From positions 1-32,957 of the forward strand of contig JAEYOX010000102.1 in assembly GCA_023411265.1 (NCBI GenBank): 32,957 bases of DNA, in the 5' to 3' direction. The notes beneath the pieces were generated by a model. That model was given only the letters and a program-made list of their open reading frames with translations, was not told the origin of the DNA and made no database searches. Numbering within the stretch: the first letter of the stretch is position 1; the number at the start of each line of letters is the position of its first letter. A program made the position numbers and the translations under genes. The DNA is from Bacteroidota bacterium. GTDB lineage: Bacteria > Bacteroidota > Bacteroidia > Flavobacteriales > Weeksellaceae. Below, piece after piece: positions 15,688-23,723 of the stretch.

Positions 15688-17069
15688 TAACTTTGATTCG
15701 TTGTTCTCGACAGTTTAGACTGCATCAGTCCGTCATAATGATGATTCAAAAGATAGGTGTTGATTTGCTGAACAGTATCCAATGTTACCCCCACCATGAT
15801 CAACAACGATGTTCCCCCGAAAAACAGGGCAAAATTCTGAGTTTGAACCAGCCATCCATACACTAGTGCCGGAAGGACTGCAAAAATAGCTAAAAATATT
15901 GAACCTGGCAAAGTGATTTTTGATAAAATATCATCCAGATAATCAGCAGTTTCTTTACCTGGTCTTATTTTAGGAATCAAACCGCCATTTCTCTTAAGGT
16001 CGTCTGCCATCTGATTGACAGGAATAGTTATCGCCGTATAAAAGAAAGTAAATACAATAATCAGTAATCCGAATAATACGTTATACTGCCAGCTGAACAC
16101 GTTTTGGAATCCGGCAAAAAAGGTATTGCTATCGTCCACTTTGGTCAGAAGTCCCGGCACAAACATTAATGCCTGTGCAAAGATAATTGGCATTACACCC
16201 GCTGCATTCACTTTCAAAGGAATCCACTGTCTGGCTCCCTGCATCAAATTTTTATTGACACCACCTCTAGCCTGTGCACGACTTACATACTGAATCGGTA
16301 TTTTTCTAACTGCTACAGAAAGAATAATGGCTAACAGTACTACCAGCATCCAGAACAGGATTTCAATCAGAATCATAATAGCTCCTGCTCCTCCTGCACC
16401 GGTTTGTGTTACATATTCCTGAACAAATGCCTGCGGAAGTCCAGCTAAAATCCCCACCATGATGAGAATGGAGATACCGTTTCCGATACCTTTGTCCGTA
16501 ATTTTCTCACCCAGCCACATCGCAAATACGGAACCTGCTACCAGAATCACGATACTGGGCAACCAGAACATGATGGAGCTGGGCTCCACATAATAAGCCT
16601 GCGAAAACTGTGCATAAGGAAGAAACATAGTAGTGATGGAAGTAAGATAACTCGGTGCCTGCACAAGACATACAGCTATAGTAAGCCATCTTGTAATCTG
16701 GTTCAAGGTATTTCTTCCGGACTCACCGTCTTTCTGTAATTTTTGCAGATAGGGAATGGCCATTCCCATCAGCTGTACAATAATGGACGCTGAAATGTAG
16801 GGCATAATTCCCAAAGCCATAATAGATGCGTTGGCAAATGCACCTCCCGTAAAAGACGAAAGCAAACCAAGAAGCCCTGCTCCTTGGTTGTTTCCACCTT
16901 GATTTCTGTAGTTCTCTAATAAATCTCCCACTTCCGAAAGGTTGATGGCGGGTAGGGAAATAAATGTTGCGAATCTATACACCAGGATCATTCCTAAAGT
17001 AAAGAGGATTTTCTCTCTAAGTTCCTTAAGATTCCAAATGTTTTTAAGTGTTTGTATAAATCCTTTCAT
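15687..17069 (-). CDS. secY: Protein translocase subunit SecY
   Basis: SecY forms the channel of the Sec translocon in the inner membrane. The 460-residue protein has the expected ten hydrophobic helices and the signatures IMALGIMPYISASIIVQL (plug/TM2 region) and GNGISILIMVGILAGLP. Conserved cytosolic loops around RRIPIQY-like RKIPIQYVSRAQ and QMADDLKRNGG bind the ribosome and SecA. It stands between rplO and infA, as in spc operons. Confidence 0.96.
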   Translation of the reverse strand: MKGFIQTLKNIWNLKELREKILFTLGMILVYRFATFISLPAINLSEVGDLLENYRNQGGNNQGAGLLGLLSSFTGGAFANASIMALGIMPYISASIIVQLMGMAIPYLQKLQKDGESGRNTLNQITRWLTIAVCLVQAPSYLTSITTMFLPYAQFSQAYYVEPSSIMFWLPSIVILVAGSVFAMWLGEKITDKGIGNGISILIMVGILAGLPQAFVQEYVTQTGAGGAGAIMILIEILFWMLVVLLAIILSVAVRKIPIQYVSRAQARGGVNKNLMQGARQWIPLKVNAAGVMPIIFAQALMFVPGLLTKVDDSNTFFAGFQNVFSWQYNVLFGLLIIVFTFFYTAITIPVNQMADDLKRNGGLIPKIRPGKETADYLDDILSKITLPGSIFLAIFAVLPALVYGWLVQTQNFALFFGGTSLLIMVGVTLDTVQQINTYLLNHHYDGLMQSKLSRTTNQS

Positions 17070-17077
17070 TTCAATAA

Positions 17078-17527
17078 TTATAGAGTGATTGCTTTACCTC
17101 CTACCTTGGAAATAAGTTCTTCGGCAGATTTTGTGAACTTATCTGCAGAAATGGAAACTGCTGATTTCAGTTCTCCTCTGCCCATAATTTTCACAAGGTC
17201 AGTTTTAGTTACCAATCCGTTTTCCATCAATACTTCTTTAGTAATATCTCCTTTGATATTTTTAGTATCGATTAAGTTTTGGATGGTATCCAGATTAATC
17301 CCTCTAAATTCTTTTCTGTTCACATTATTAAAACCGAACTTGGGAAGTCTTCTTTGTAATGGCATTTGTCCTCCTTCAAAACCGATCTTCTGAGAGTATC
17401 CGGCTCTGGATTTCTGGCCTTTGTGCCCCTTCGTTGAAGTGCCTCCTTTTCCGCTTCCCTGTCCTCTTCCAATTCTCTTGGAATTGTGTGTGGAACCTGC
17501 TGCCGGCTGTATATTGTTTAACTTCAT
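17078..17527 (-). CDS. rplO: Ribosomal protein L15
   Basis: L15 (uL15) is a late-assembling large-subunit protein with a long N-terminal extension into 23S rRNA. The 149-residue product starts MKLNNIQPAAGSTHNSKRIGRG and has the glycine-rich GSGKGGTSTKGHKGQKSR segment and FEGGQMPLQRRLPK. It is 8 bp before secY. Confidence 0.96.
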   Translation of the reverse strand: MKLNNIQPAAGSTHNSKRIGRGQGSGKGGTSTKGHKGQKSRAGYSQKIGFEGGQMPLQRRLPKFGFNNVNRKEFRGINLDTIQNLIDTKNIKGDITKEVLMENGLVTKTDLVKIMGRGELKSAVSISADKFTKSAEELISKVGGKAITL

Positions 17528-17538
17528 GTTGTTTAAAT

Positions 17539-17721
17539 TTAATTAGTTTCCTGAACTTCTACTAAGTGTCTAACTGCAGCCACCATTCCTAAAATGGACG
17601 GCGTAGCCTGATGCTCTACTACCTGATGTAGTTTTTTCAAACCTAAAGCTTCAAGAGTTCTCTTCTGCGCCTGAGTTCTGCCAATAGCACTTCTTACCTG
17701 TTTTACTTTAATTGTTGCCAT
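17539..17721 (-). CDS. rpmD: Ribosomal protein L30
   Basis: L30 (uL30) is a small large-subunit protein. The 60-residue chain has IKVKQVRSAIGRTQAQKRTL and GLKKLHQVVEHQATPSILGMV, the full family pattern. It lies between rpsE and rplO with gaps of 15 and 11 bp. Confidence 0.95.
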   Translation of the reverse strand: MATIKVKQVRSAIGRTQAQKRTLEALGLKKLHQVVEHQATPSILGMVAAVRHLVEVQETN

Positions 17722-17736
17722 TTGTCTTAAAACTTA

Positions 17737-18261
17737 TTAGTGTTTGAATACTTTATCTAATGATATACCTCTCATTCTTGCGATTTCTTCGGGAGTTCTG
17801 ATGTCCAATAACGCTTTGAAAGTAGCTTTCACCATGTTATGTGGGTTAGAAGATCCTTTAGATTTAGTAAGAATATCTTTGATACCCGCAGATTCTACTA
17901 CGATACGCACCGTATTACCTGCAATTACCCCAGTACCGTGAGAAGCTGGTCTCATAAATACATCGGCACCGCCAAATCTTGCAGCACTTTCATGGTAGAT
18001 GGTTCCGTCCTTAGTAATAGGAACTCTAACTAAGTTTTTCTTTGCATCTTCTACCGCTTTGGAGATAGCAGTTGCAACTTCTTTAGATTTTCCCAGTCCG
18101 TAACCGATAACTCCCGCCTCGTCTCCAACAACTACGATTGCAGAAAACCCGAATGCACGGCCACCTTTGGTTACTTTAGTTACTCTGTTTACAGATACGA
18201 GACGATCTTTTAATTCTAATCCTCCCGGTTTTACTTTTTCGATATTATCTAGTCCTAACAT
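17737..18261 (-). CDS. rpsE: Ribosomal protein S5
   Basis: S5 (uS5) shapes the mRNA entry and decoding accuracy. The 174-residue protein has the double-stranded RNA-binding-like domain (LVSVNRVTKVTKGGRAFGFSA) and the C-terminal fold with GVIAGNTVRIVVESAGI and GSSNPHNMVKATFKAL. The order rplR-rpsE-rpmD is canonical. Confidence 0.96.
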   Translation of the reverse strand: MLGLDNIEKVKPGGLELKDRLVSVNRVTKVTKGGRAFGFSAIVVVGDEAGVIGYGLGKSKEVATAISKAVEDAKKNLVRVPITKDGTIYHESAARFGGADVFMRPASHGTGVIAGNTVRIVVESAGIKDILTKSKGSSNPHNMVKATFKALLDIRTPEEIARMRGISLDKVFKH

Positions 18262-18282
18262 TGTTTTTCCGAAATTTTATGA

Positions 18283-18630
18283 TTAGAATTTTAGTCCGCC
18301 TTCTCTTGCACCGTCCGCCAGAGATTTCACACGGCCGTGGTATACGAATCCGTTTCTGTCGAACACTACATTTTCAATACCTGCAGCTTTTGCTTTCTCA
18401 GCGATTGCTTTTCCTACTTCTGCAGAGATTTCCACTTTATTTCCTGATGCTTTCAGTGCTCTCGAAGAGGCTGAAGCTAAGGTTTTTCCTTCTTTATCGT
18501 CAATTAACTGAGCGTAAATTTCCTTATTACTTTTGTAAACAGATAATCTTGGCAGTTCAGCAGAGCCGGAGATTTTCCCTCGAACTCTTCTTTTGATTCT
18601 GATTCTTTTTTGTACTTTATTTAGTGCCAT
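18283..18630 (-). CDS. rplR: Ribosomal protein L18
   Basis: L18 (uL18) binds 5S rRNA. The 115-residue protein shows RIRIKRRVRGKISG, the central LSVYKSNKEIYAQLIDD, and the end FDRNGFVYHGRVKSLADGAREGGLKF, a strong family signature. Confidence 0.96.
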   Translation of the reverse strand: MALNKVQKRIRIKRRVRGKISGSAELPRLSVYKSNKEIYAQLIDDKEGKTLASASSRALKASGNKVEISAEVGKAIAEKAKAAGIENVVFDRNGFVYHGRVKSLADGAREGGLKF

Positions 18631-18644
18631 TTTCTTAAAATTTA

Positions 18645-19190
18645 TTAAGCAGATTTACCAGCTTTTCTTCTCACATTTTCCCCTACGAATCTTACTCCTT
18701 TTCCTTTGTAAGGCTCAGGTTTTCTGAATGATCTGATTTTGGCAGAAATCATTCCCAGAAGTTGCTTGTCGTGTGAAGACAGAGTAATAATTGGGTTTTT
18801 ACCTTTTTCAGTCAATGTATCTACTTTCACTTCGCTTGGAAGTTCCATTACGATACCATGGGAGAATCCCAGTGCCAATTCCAGTTTCTGTCCGGAATGC
18901 GACGCTCTGTAACCAACCCCTACGAGTTCAAGTTTGTTTTCAAAGCCTTCGGAAGTACCTACCACCATGTTGTTGATGAGGGCTCTGTATAAACCGTGAA
19001 GAGCTTTGTGTTGTTTAGAATCAGATGGTCGGTTAACAGTAAGTTCGCCATCTTTCTGCTCTAAAGTAATTCCGGCAGTAAGCTGTTGTGAAAGTTCTCC
19101 TTTTGGGCCTTTCACAGTTACCAGCCCGTCTTTTTCCGTAATGGTAACTCCTGCAGGAATCTTTATAATTGCTTTACCAATTCTTGACAT
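18645..19190 (-). CDS. rplF: Ribosomal protein L6
   Basis: L6 (uL6) lies near the factor-binding site of the large subunit. The 181-residue chain has two similar domains and the signature PEPYKGKGVRFVGENVRRKAGK at the end. It starts MSRIGKAIIKIPAGV. Gaps to rpsH and rplR are 18 and 14 bp. Confidence 0.96.
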   Translation of the reverse strand: MSRIGKAIIKIPAGVTITEKDGLVTVKGPKGELSQQLTAGITLEQKDGELTVNRPSDSKQHKALHGLYRALINNMVVGTSEGFENKLELVGVGYRASHSGQKLELALGFSHGIVMELPSEVKVDTLTEKGKNPIITLSSHDKQLLGMISAKIRSFRKPEPYKGKGVRFVGENVRRKAGKSA

Positions 19191-19208
19191 TTTCCTTATT
19201 TTAAAAAA

Positions 19209-19607
19209 TTAATAAACATAGCAGATTACTTCGCCGCCTACATTCTCATTTTTCGCCTGCTTCCCTGTCATCACTCCTTTTGATGTAGAGATAACTGCGA
19301 TACCTAAACCGTTCAGAACTCTTGGAAGTTCTGCAGAACCCGCATAGTATCTCAATCCCGGCCTAGAGGCTCTCTGGATAGATTTAATAGCCGGCTTACC
19401 GGTTTGTTTGTCATACTTTAAAGCGATTTTGATATTCCCTTGAACAGCGTTATCTTCAAACTTATAGTTGGTGATATACCCCTGGTCAAACAGAATTTTT
19501 GTAATCTCCTTTTTGATTTTCGATGCAGGAATATCCACCACTTTGTGGCCTGCGCTTTGTGCGTTCCTTACTCTGGTTAGGAAATCTGAAATTGGATCTG
19601 TTACCAT
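19209..19607 (-). CDS. rpsH: Ribosomal protein S8
   Basis: S8 (uS8) binds the central domain of 16S rRNA and represses the spc operon in E. coli. The 132-residue protein has PISDFLTRVRNAQSAGH and the C-terminal signature GIAVISTSKGVMTGKQAKNENVGGEVICYVY. The 154-bp gap upstream, before rpsN, is far longer than neighbouring gaps and holds repeats. Confidence 0.96.
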   Translation of the reverse strand: MVTDPISDFLTRVRNAQSAGHKVVDIPASKIKKEITKILFDQGYITNYKFEDNAVQGNIKIALKYDKQTGKPAIKSIQRASRPGLRYYAGSAELPRVLNGLGIAVISTSKGVMTGKQAKNENVGGEVICYVY

Positions 19608-19663
19608 TTTTCTTTTTTATTGTTATTGGTTTATGATCATCAGTTTTGAAAAAAAGAGCCGAT

Positions 19664-19705
19664 ATTCAAGAACCAAGAATCAAGATCTAAAATCTTGGTT
19701 ATTTT
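19664..19705. repeat. Degenerate 7-nt tandem array, rpsN-rpsH gap
   Basis: On the plus strand the heptamers ATTCAAG, AACCAAG, AATCAAG, ATCTAAA and ATCTTGG follow each other without gaps (19664-19698). The phase may continue weakly to about 19725. AACCAAGA and ATCTTGGTT can also pair as a hairpin. Confidence 0.6.
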
Positions 19706-19761
19706 AGCCTGGTTTTTGGGTTCTATATAATCAACTTGATGATCTCGATTATTCTAAATTG

Positions 19762-20031
19762 TTACCAACTTGCTTTTTTTACTCCAGGAATCAGGCCTGC
19801 ATTGGCCATTTCTCTGAAAGTTACTCTGGAAATACCGAAGGTTCTCATATAACCTCTGGGTCTTCCGGTTAATTTACATCTGTTGTGTAATCTTACAGGG
19901 GAAGCGTTTTTTGGAAGTTTCTGTAATGCTTCATAATCTCCAGCTTCTTTCAAAGCTTTTCTTTTTTCAGCATATTTAGCAACCATTGCTTCTCTTTTGC
20001 GCTCGCGCGCTTTCATTGATTCTTTAGCCAT
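19762..20031 (-). CDS. rpsN: Ribosomal protein S14, zinc-free form
   Basis: S14 (uS14) is a head protein of the small subunit. The 89-residue product has the long form without the CxxC zinc ribbon. It ends RGYMRTFGISRVTFREMANAGLIPGVKKASW, the family C-terminus. It is 2 bp after rplE. Confidence 0.95.
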   Translation of the reverse strand: MAKESMKARERKREAMVAKYAEKRKALKEAGDYEALQKLPKNASPVRLHNRCKLTGRPRGYMRTFGISRVTFREMANAGLIPGVKKASW

Positions 20032-20033
20032 TC

Positions 20034-20585
20034 TTAGTTCTTTTTAAATGGTAAACCGTAATGTGTTAATAATGCTTTTGCTTCTTTATCAGTTTTGGCT
20101 GTTGTAACAAAAGTGATGTCCATTCCCTGGATTTTTTTCACTTTATCAATAACGATTTCAGGGAAAATAATCTGTTCGGTAATTCCGAGGTTATAATTTC
20201 CTCTTCCGTCGAAACCGTCTGCTTTTATTCCAGAGAAATCTCTGATACGCGGAAGTGCAGAAGAAGTTAATCTGTCTAAGAACTCATACATTTTATCAGC
20301 TCTTAGGGTAACTCTTGCACCTACGGGCATTCCTTTTCTGAGTTTGAAAGCTGCTTCGTCTTTTTTGGAAAGGGTTCCTACTGCTTTCTGTCCGGTGATG
20401 GCAGTTAATTCTTCCACTGCATAATCTACGATTTTCTTATCGGCAGTAGCAGCTCCCAAACCTTGAGATACAACGATTTTCTCTAATCTGGGAACCTGCA
20501 TTACAGATTTGTACCCAAACTCTTCCATCATTGCAGGAACAATTTTCTCTTTATATAATTTTTTTGGTCTTGCTATAAATTCCAT
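20034..20585 (-). CDS. rplE: Ribosomal protein L5
   Basis: L5 (uL5) binds 5S rRNA and bridges to S13. The frame is open from an ATG at 20597 (187 residues, MYMTMEFIARPKK), which would directly abut the rplX stop. The ATG at 20585 gives MEFIARPKKLYKEK, which fits the family N-terminus (183 residues) and leaves a 12-bp gap, so I prefer it. Strong motifs are VSQGLGAATADKK, GMPVGARVTLR and PRIRDFSGI. Confidence 0.93.
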   Translation of the reverse strand: MEFIARPKKLYKEKIVPAMMEEFGYKSVMQVPRLEKIVVSQGLGAATADKKIVDYAVEELTAITGQKAVGTLSKKDEAAFKLRKGMPVGARVTLRADKMYEFLDRLTSSALPRIRDFSGIKADGFDGRGNYNLGITEQIIFPEIVIDKVKKIQGMDITFVTTAKTDKEAKALLTHYGLPFKKN

Positions 20586-20597
20586 TGTCATATACAA

Positions 20598-20918
20598 TTA
20601 TAAAGTTTCACCGGTTGATTTCGCAACTCTTACTTTTTTATCACCTTCTATCTTGCTCCCTGTTTTGGTTGCTTTTCCGTTTTTGTCCATCAAAGCCACA
20701 TTAGAAATATGGATAGAAGCTTCTTTTTCTACAATTCCTCCCTGAGGGTTGGATGCGGAGGGCTTCACGTGTTTCTTAACGATGTTCACTCCGGCTACAA
20801 TTACTCTGGGATCTTTTCCTTCTTTTTTGATTACTTCCAGAATTTCTCCTTTGCTACCTTTATTTTTTCCGGTGGTAACGATAACGTTATCGCCTCTTTT
20901 AATTTTAACTTTTGTCAT
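20598..20918 (-). CDS. rplX: Ribosomal protein L24
   Basis: L24 (uL24) starts assembly of the large subunit. The 106-residue chain opens with a KOW motif (VKIKRGDNVIVTTGKNKGSKGEI), followed by VNIVKKHVKPS. It lies 20 bp after rplN. Confidence 0.96.
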   Translation of the reverse strand: MTKVKIKRGDNVIVTTGKNKGSKGEILEVIKKEGKDPRVIVAGVNIVKKHVKPSASNPQGGIVEKEASIHISNVALMDKNGKATKTGSKIEGDKKVRVAKSTGETL

Positions 20919-20938
20919 TTTCTTAACATTTTAAAAAA

Positions 20939-21307
20939 TTAAAGTACTTCGGGAGCTAATGAAATTACTTTCATATATTCCTTGTCTCTCAGTTCACGAG
21001 CCACTGGACCGAAAACACGGGTTCCTCTCATTTCACCGGCAGCATTCAAAAGAACGCAGGCATTATCGTCGAATTTGATATAAGATCCGTCTTTTCTGCG
21101 AATTGCTTTTTTGGTTCTTATTACTACGGCTTTAGAAACCTGTCCTTTTTTGGCATTTCCCTGAGGTGTAGAATCCTTGATCGTCACTACGATTTTATCA
21201 CCAACGGAAGCATATCTTCTTCTGGTACCTCCCAGAACTCTGATGACCAAAACTTCTTTTGCTCCGGTATTATCAGCTACTTTTAATCTTGATTCTGTTT
21301 GTAACAT
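20939..21307 (-). CDS. rplN: Ribosomal protein L14
   Basis: L14 (uL14) lies at the subunit interface and is the docking site of RsfS. The 122-residue protein begins MLQTESRLKVADNTGAKEVL and has YIKFDDNACVLLN and RGTRVFGPVARELRD. Its start overlaps the rpsQ stop by one base, so the two are probably translationally coupled. Confidence 0.96.
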   Translation of the reverse strand: MLQTESRLKVADNTGAKEVLVIRVLGGTRRRYASVGDKIVVTIKDSTPQGNAKKGQVSKAVVIRTKKAIRRKDGSYIKFDDNACVLLNAAGEMRGTRVFGPVARELRDKEYMKVISLAPEVL

Positions 21308-21561
21308 TACTTAGCTTTTTCAATGATTCTTACTAATCTCCATTTTTTATTTTTGCTCAAAGGTCTTGTTTCCTGAATCAGGACAGTATCTCCTTCGTTG
21401 CACTCGTTGTTCTCGTCGTGTGCGGTATATTTTTTCGTTTTCAATACGAATTTACCGTACATCGGGTGTTTCATTCTCATCGTTTCGCTTACAACAATAG
21501 TTTTTTCCATTTTGTTGCTGGAAACCACTCCAATTCTTTCTTTTCTTAAATTTCTTTCCAT
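21307..21561 (-). CDS. rpsQ: Ribosomal protein S17
   Basis: S17 (uS17) is an OB-fold primary rRNA binder in the small subunit. The 84-residue protein shows RKERIGVVSSNKMEKTIVVS and the family signature GDTVLIQETRPLSKNKKWRLV. Confidence 0.95.
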   Translation of the reverse strand: MERNLRKERIGVVSSNKMEKTIVVSETMRMKHPMYGKFVLKTKKYTAHDENNECNEGDTVLIQETRPLSKNKKWRLVRIIEKAK

Positions 21562-21573
21562 TGTAAAAATGAA

Positions 21574-21762
21574 TTATTGTTGTTTAGCAGTTATTTCTGT
21601 CTGCAATCTTGCGATGGTTCTTCTCAAATCTCTGATTTGGATCGGGTTTTCTACCGGGCTGATTTTGTGCGCTAATTTTGTTTTAGTGTATTCCGCTTTC
21701 AGTTCAGCTAATTTATTCTGTAGATCTCCTGCGTTCATGTTCTTGATGTCAGCATTTTTCAT
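21574..21762 (-). CDS. rpmC: Ribosomal protein L29
   Basis: L29 (uL29) is a helical hairpin next to the exit tunnel, where SRP and trigger factor dock. The 62-residue chain has LQNKLAELKAEYTKTKLAHK and NPIQIRDLRRTIARLQTE, the family pattern. Confidence 0.95.
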   Translation of the reverse strand: MKNADIKNMNAGDLQNKLAELKAEYTKTKLAHKISPVENPIQIRDLRRTIARLQTEITAKQQ

Positions 21763-21773
21763 AATTCAAAGAT

Positions 21774-22199
21774 TTATTGAGGTTTTACAAAATCGTTAGC
21801 GACTACAAACTTAGTGACTACCGGCAACTTCTGAGCAGCAAGGCGAAGGGCTTCTTTGGCTACGTCATAAGGAACGCCTCCTACTTCGAACATAATCTTA
21901 CCTGGTTTTACAACGGCTACCCAATATTCCACAGCACCTTTACCTTTACCCATCCTTACTTCGGCAGGTTTTTTGGTAATCGGCTTATCGGGGAAAATTT
22001 TGATCCATAGTTGACCCTCTCTTTTCATATATCTCGTAGCGGCAATACGCGCTGCTTCGATCTGTCTTGCTGTAATCCACGCTCCGTCGATGGCTTTGAT
22101 TCCGAAAGTTCCATACGCAAGTTGTGCTCCTCTCTGCGCATTTCCTTTCATCTTCATTTTATGAACACGACGGAATTTGGTTCTTCTTGGTTGTAACAT
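21774..22199 (-). CDS. rplP: Ribosomal protein L16
   Basis: L16 (uL16) supports the peptidyl transferase centre and the A-site tRNA. The 141-residue protein begins MLQPRRTKFRRVHKMKMKG and has the signature RMGKGKGAVEYWVAVVKPG. It is separated from rpsC upstream by a 94-bp repeat-bearing gap. Confidence 0.96.
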   Translation of the reverse strand: MLQPRRTKFRRVHKMKMKGNAQRGAQLAYGTFGIKAIDGAWITARQIEAARIAATRYMKREGQLWIKIFPDKPITKKPAEVRMGKGKGAVEYWVAVVKPGKIMFEVGGVPYDVAKEALRLAAQKLPVVTKFVVANDFVKPQ

Positions 22200-22208
22200 T
22201 GTCTTAAA

Positions 22209-22250
22209 TTTTAGATTTTAGATTCTAGATTTTAGTTTTCAGATTTTAAA
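22209..22250. repeat. Degenerate 7-nt tandem array, rpsC-rplP gap
   Basis: On the plus strand six heptamers run in phase: TTTTAGA twice, then TTCTAGA, TTTTAGT, TTTCAGA and TTTTAAA. A partly inverted copy (ATCTAAAATTTTAG, near 22281-22294) lies at the other end of the gap and could pair with the array. Confidence 0.75.
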
Positions 22251-22293
22251 AAAGTAACGGTGATTTAAAATTTAAAAAATATAATCTAAAATT

Positions 22294-23031
22294 TTAGTTG
22301 TTATTGTTTCTTCTTGGTCTTCTGTCACCTCTATCATCTCTTCTTTCTCTTCCTCCTCCATGTGATTTCTTTTGCTGCTGGCCTACGAGTGGTGTAAGTT
22401 CTCTTTTTCCGTACACTTCACCTTTCATGATCCATACTTTCACACCAAGTTTTCCATACTGTGTCAGTGCTTCGCCGATATGATAATCGATATCTGCTCT
22501 GAAAGTGGATAATGGAATTCTTCCGTCTTTGAAAGATTCACTTCTTGCCATTTCAGCTCCGTTCAAACGTCCGGAAATCATTACTTTGATTCCTTCTGCT
22601 CCCATTCTCATGGTAGAAGCAATGGCCATTTTTACAGCTCTTCTGTACGAGATACGGTTTTCAATCTGTTTTGCGATACTGTCTGCTACTAATACTGCAT
22701 CCAGTTCAGGTCTTTTGATTTCGAAAATATTGATCTGAACATCCTTTCCGGTAAGCTTTTTCAATTCTTCTTTCAATTTATCAACTTCCTGTCCGCCTTT
22801 CCCGATAATAAGTCCCGGTCTTGCTGTAGTAATGGTTACAGTAACCAACTTGAGTGTTCTTTCAATATAAATTCTAGAAACCCCACCTTTGGATAATCTT
22901 GCTTCAAGGTATCTTCTGATTTTGTAGTCTTCCGCGATTCTGTCGCCATAATCGTTTCCGCCATACCAGTTAGAATCCCATCCTCTGATGATTCCTAATC
23001 TGTTACCAATTGGATTTGTCTTCTGTCCCAT
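22294..23031 (-). CDS. rpsC: Ribosomal protein S3
   Basis: S3 (uS3) lines the mRNA entry channel and has helicase activity. The 245-residue protein has the KH domain loop GLIIGKGGQEVDKL and the C-terminal domain GLNGAEMARSE-like GRLNGAEMARSESFKDGR. It ends in a low-complexity tail rich in Gly, Arg, Asp and Asn (about 218-245). Confidence 0.96.
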   Translation of the reverse strand: MGQKTNPIGNRLGIIRGWDSNWYGGNDYGDRIAEDYKIRRYLEARLSKGGVSRIYIERTLKLVTVTITTARPGLIIGKGGQEVDKLKEELKKLTGKDVQINIFEIKRPELDAVLVADSIAKQIENRISYRRAVKMAIASTMRMGAEGIKVMISGRLNGAEMARSESFKDGRIPLSTFRADIDYHIGEALTQYGKLGVKVWIMKGEVYGKRELTPLVGQQQKKSHGGGRERRDDRGDRRPRRNNNN

Positions 23032-23038
23032 ACCTTGA

Positions 23039-23440
23039 TTATTTATTATCTTTAGTTCCTAAGATGAGCGTAATGTGGTTTGATCTCTTTCTGATTCTGT
23101 ACCCTCTTCCTTGCGGGGCAGGTCTCAGTCTCTTCAGTTGTCTTGCACTGTCCACCATAATTTCTTTTACGATGAGGTTGGCTTCTTCAATATCCGCTCC
23201 TTCATTCTTCATTTGCCAGTTGGCCATTGCAGAAAGAAGGACTTTTTCCAATTTATTGGAAGCATCTTTTTTCGAATATTTAAGGATAGACAATGCCTTA
23301 TCTACTTCTACTCCTCTGATGATATCAGCTACTAATCTCATTTTTCTTGGTGAAGAAGGGCAGTCGTTATGTAACGCTTTTGCTACATCCTGCTTTGCTA
23401 TTTTGCGTGCTAAAGCACTTTCTCTTTTTCTTGATCCCAT
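23039..23440 (-). CDS. rplV: Ribosomal protein L22
   Basis: L22 (uL22) reaches into the exit tunnel with a beta-hairpin. The 133-residue protein has SPRKMRLVADIIRGVEVDKAL and the end RLRPAPQGRGYRIRKRSNHITL, which is the hairpin and signature region. It has 7-bp and 2-bp gaps to rpsC and rpsS. Confidence 0.96.
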   Translation of the reverse strand: MGSRKRESALARKIAKQDVAKALHNDCPSSPRKMRLVADIIRGVEVDKALSILKYSKKDASNKLEKVLLSAMANWQMKNEGADIEEANLIVKEIMVDSARQLKRLRPAPQGRGYRIRKRSNHITLILGTKDNK

Positions 23441-23442
23441 GA

Positions 23443-23721
23443 TTATCTGCTACCTTTATTTTTGTTACCACCGTGACCTCTGAAAGATCTGGTGGGAGAA
23501 AATTCTCCTAACTTGTGCCCTACCATGTTTTCAGTAACATATACGGGGATAAAAGATTTCCCGTTGTGTACTGCGATGGTTTGCCCTACAAAGTCCGGAG
23601 AGATCATGGATGCTCTGGACCATGTTTTGATTACTGTCTTCTTATTAGACTCTAAATTTGCCTGAACCTTCTTATCTAAAGTATGATGAATGAAAGGTCC
23701 TTTTTTAAGTGATCTTGCCAT
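23443..23721 (-). CDS. rpsS: Ribosomal protein S19
   Basis: S19 (uS19) is a head protein of the small subunit. The 92-residue chain begins MARSLKKGPFIHHTLDKK and shows SMISPDFVGQTIAVHNGK and GHKLGEFSPTRSFRGH, the full signature. Confidence 0.96.
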   Translation of the reverse strand: MARSLKKGPFIHHTLDKKVQANLESNKKTVIKTWSRASMISPDFVGQTIAVHNGKSFIPVYVTENMVGHKLGEFSPTRSFRGHGGNKNKGSR

Positions 23722-23723
23722 AA

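Noticed and set aside
15401..22250. CRISPR array
   Set aside because: The repeated units are 7 nt, contiguous and degenerate, with no spacers and no cas genes.
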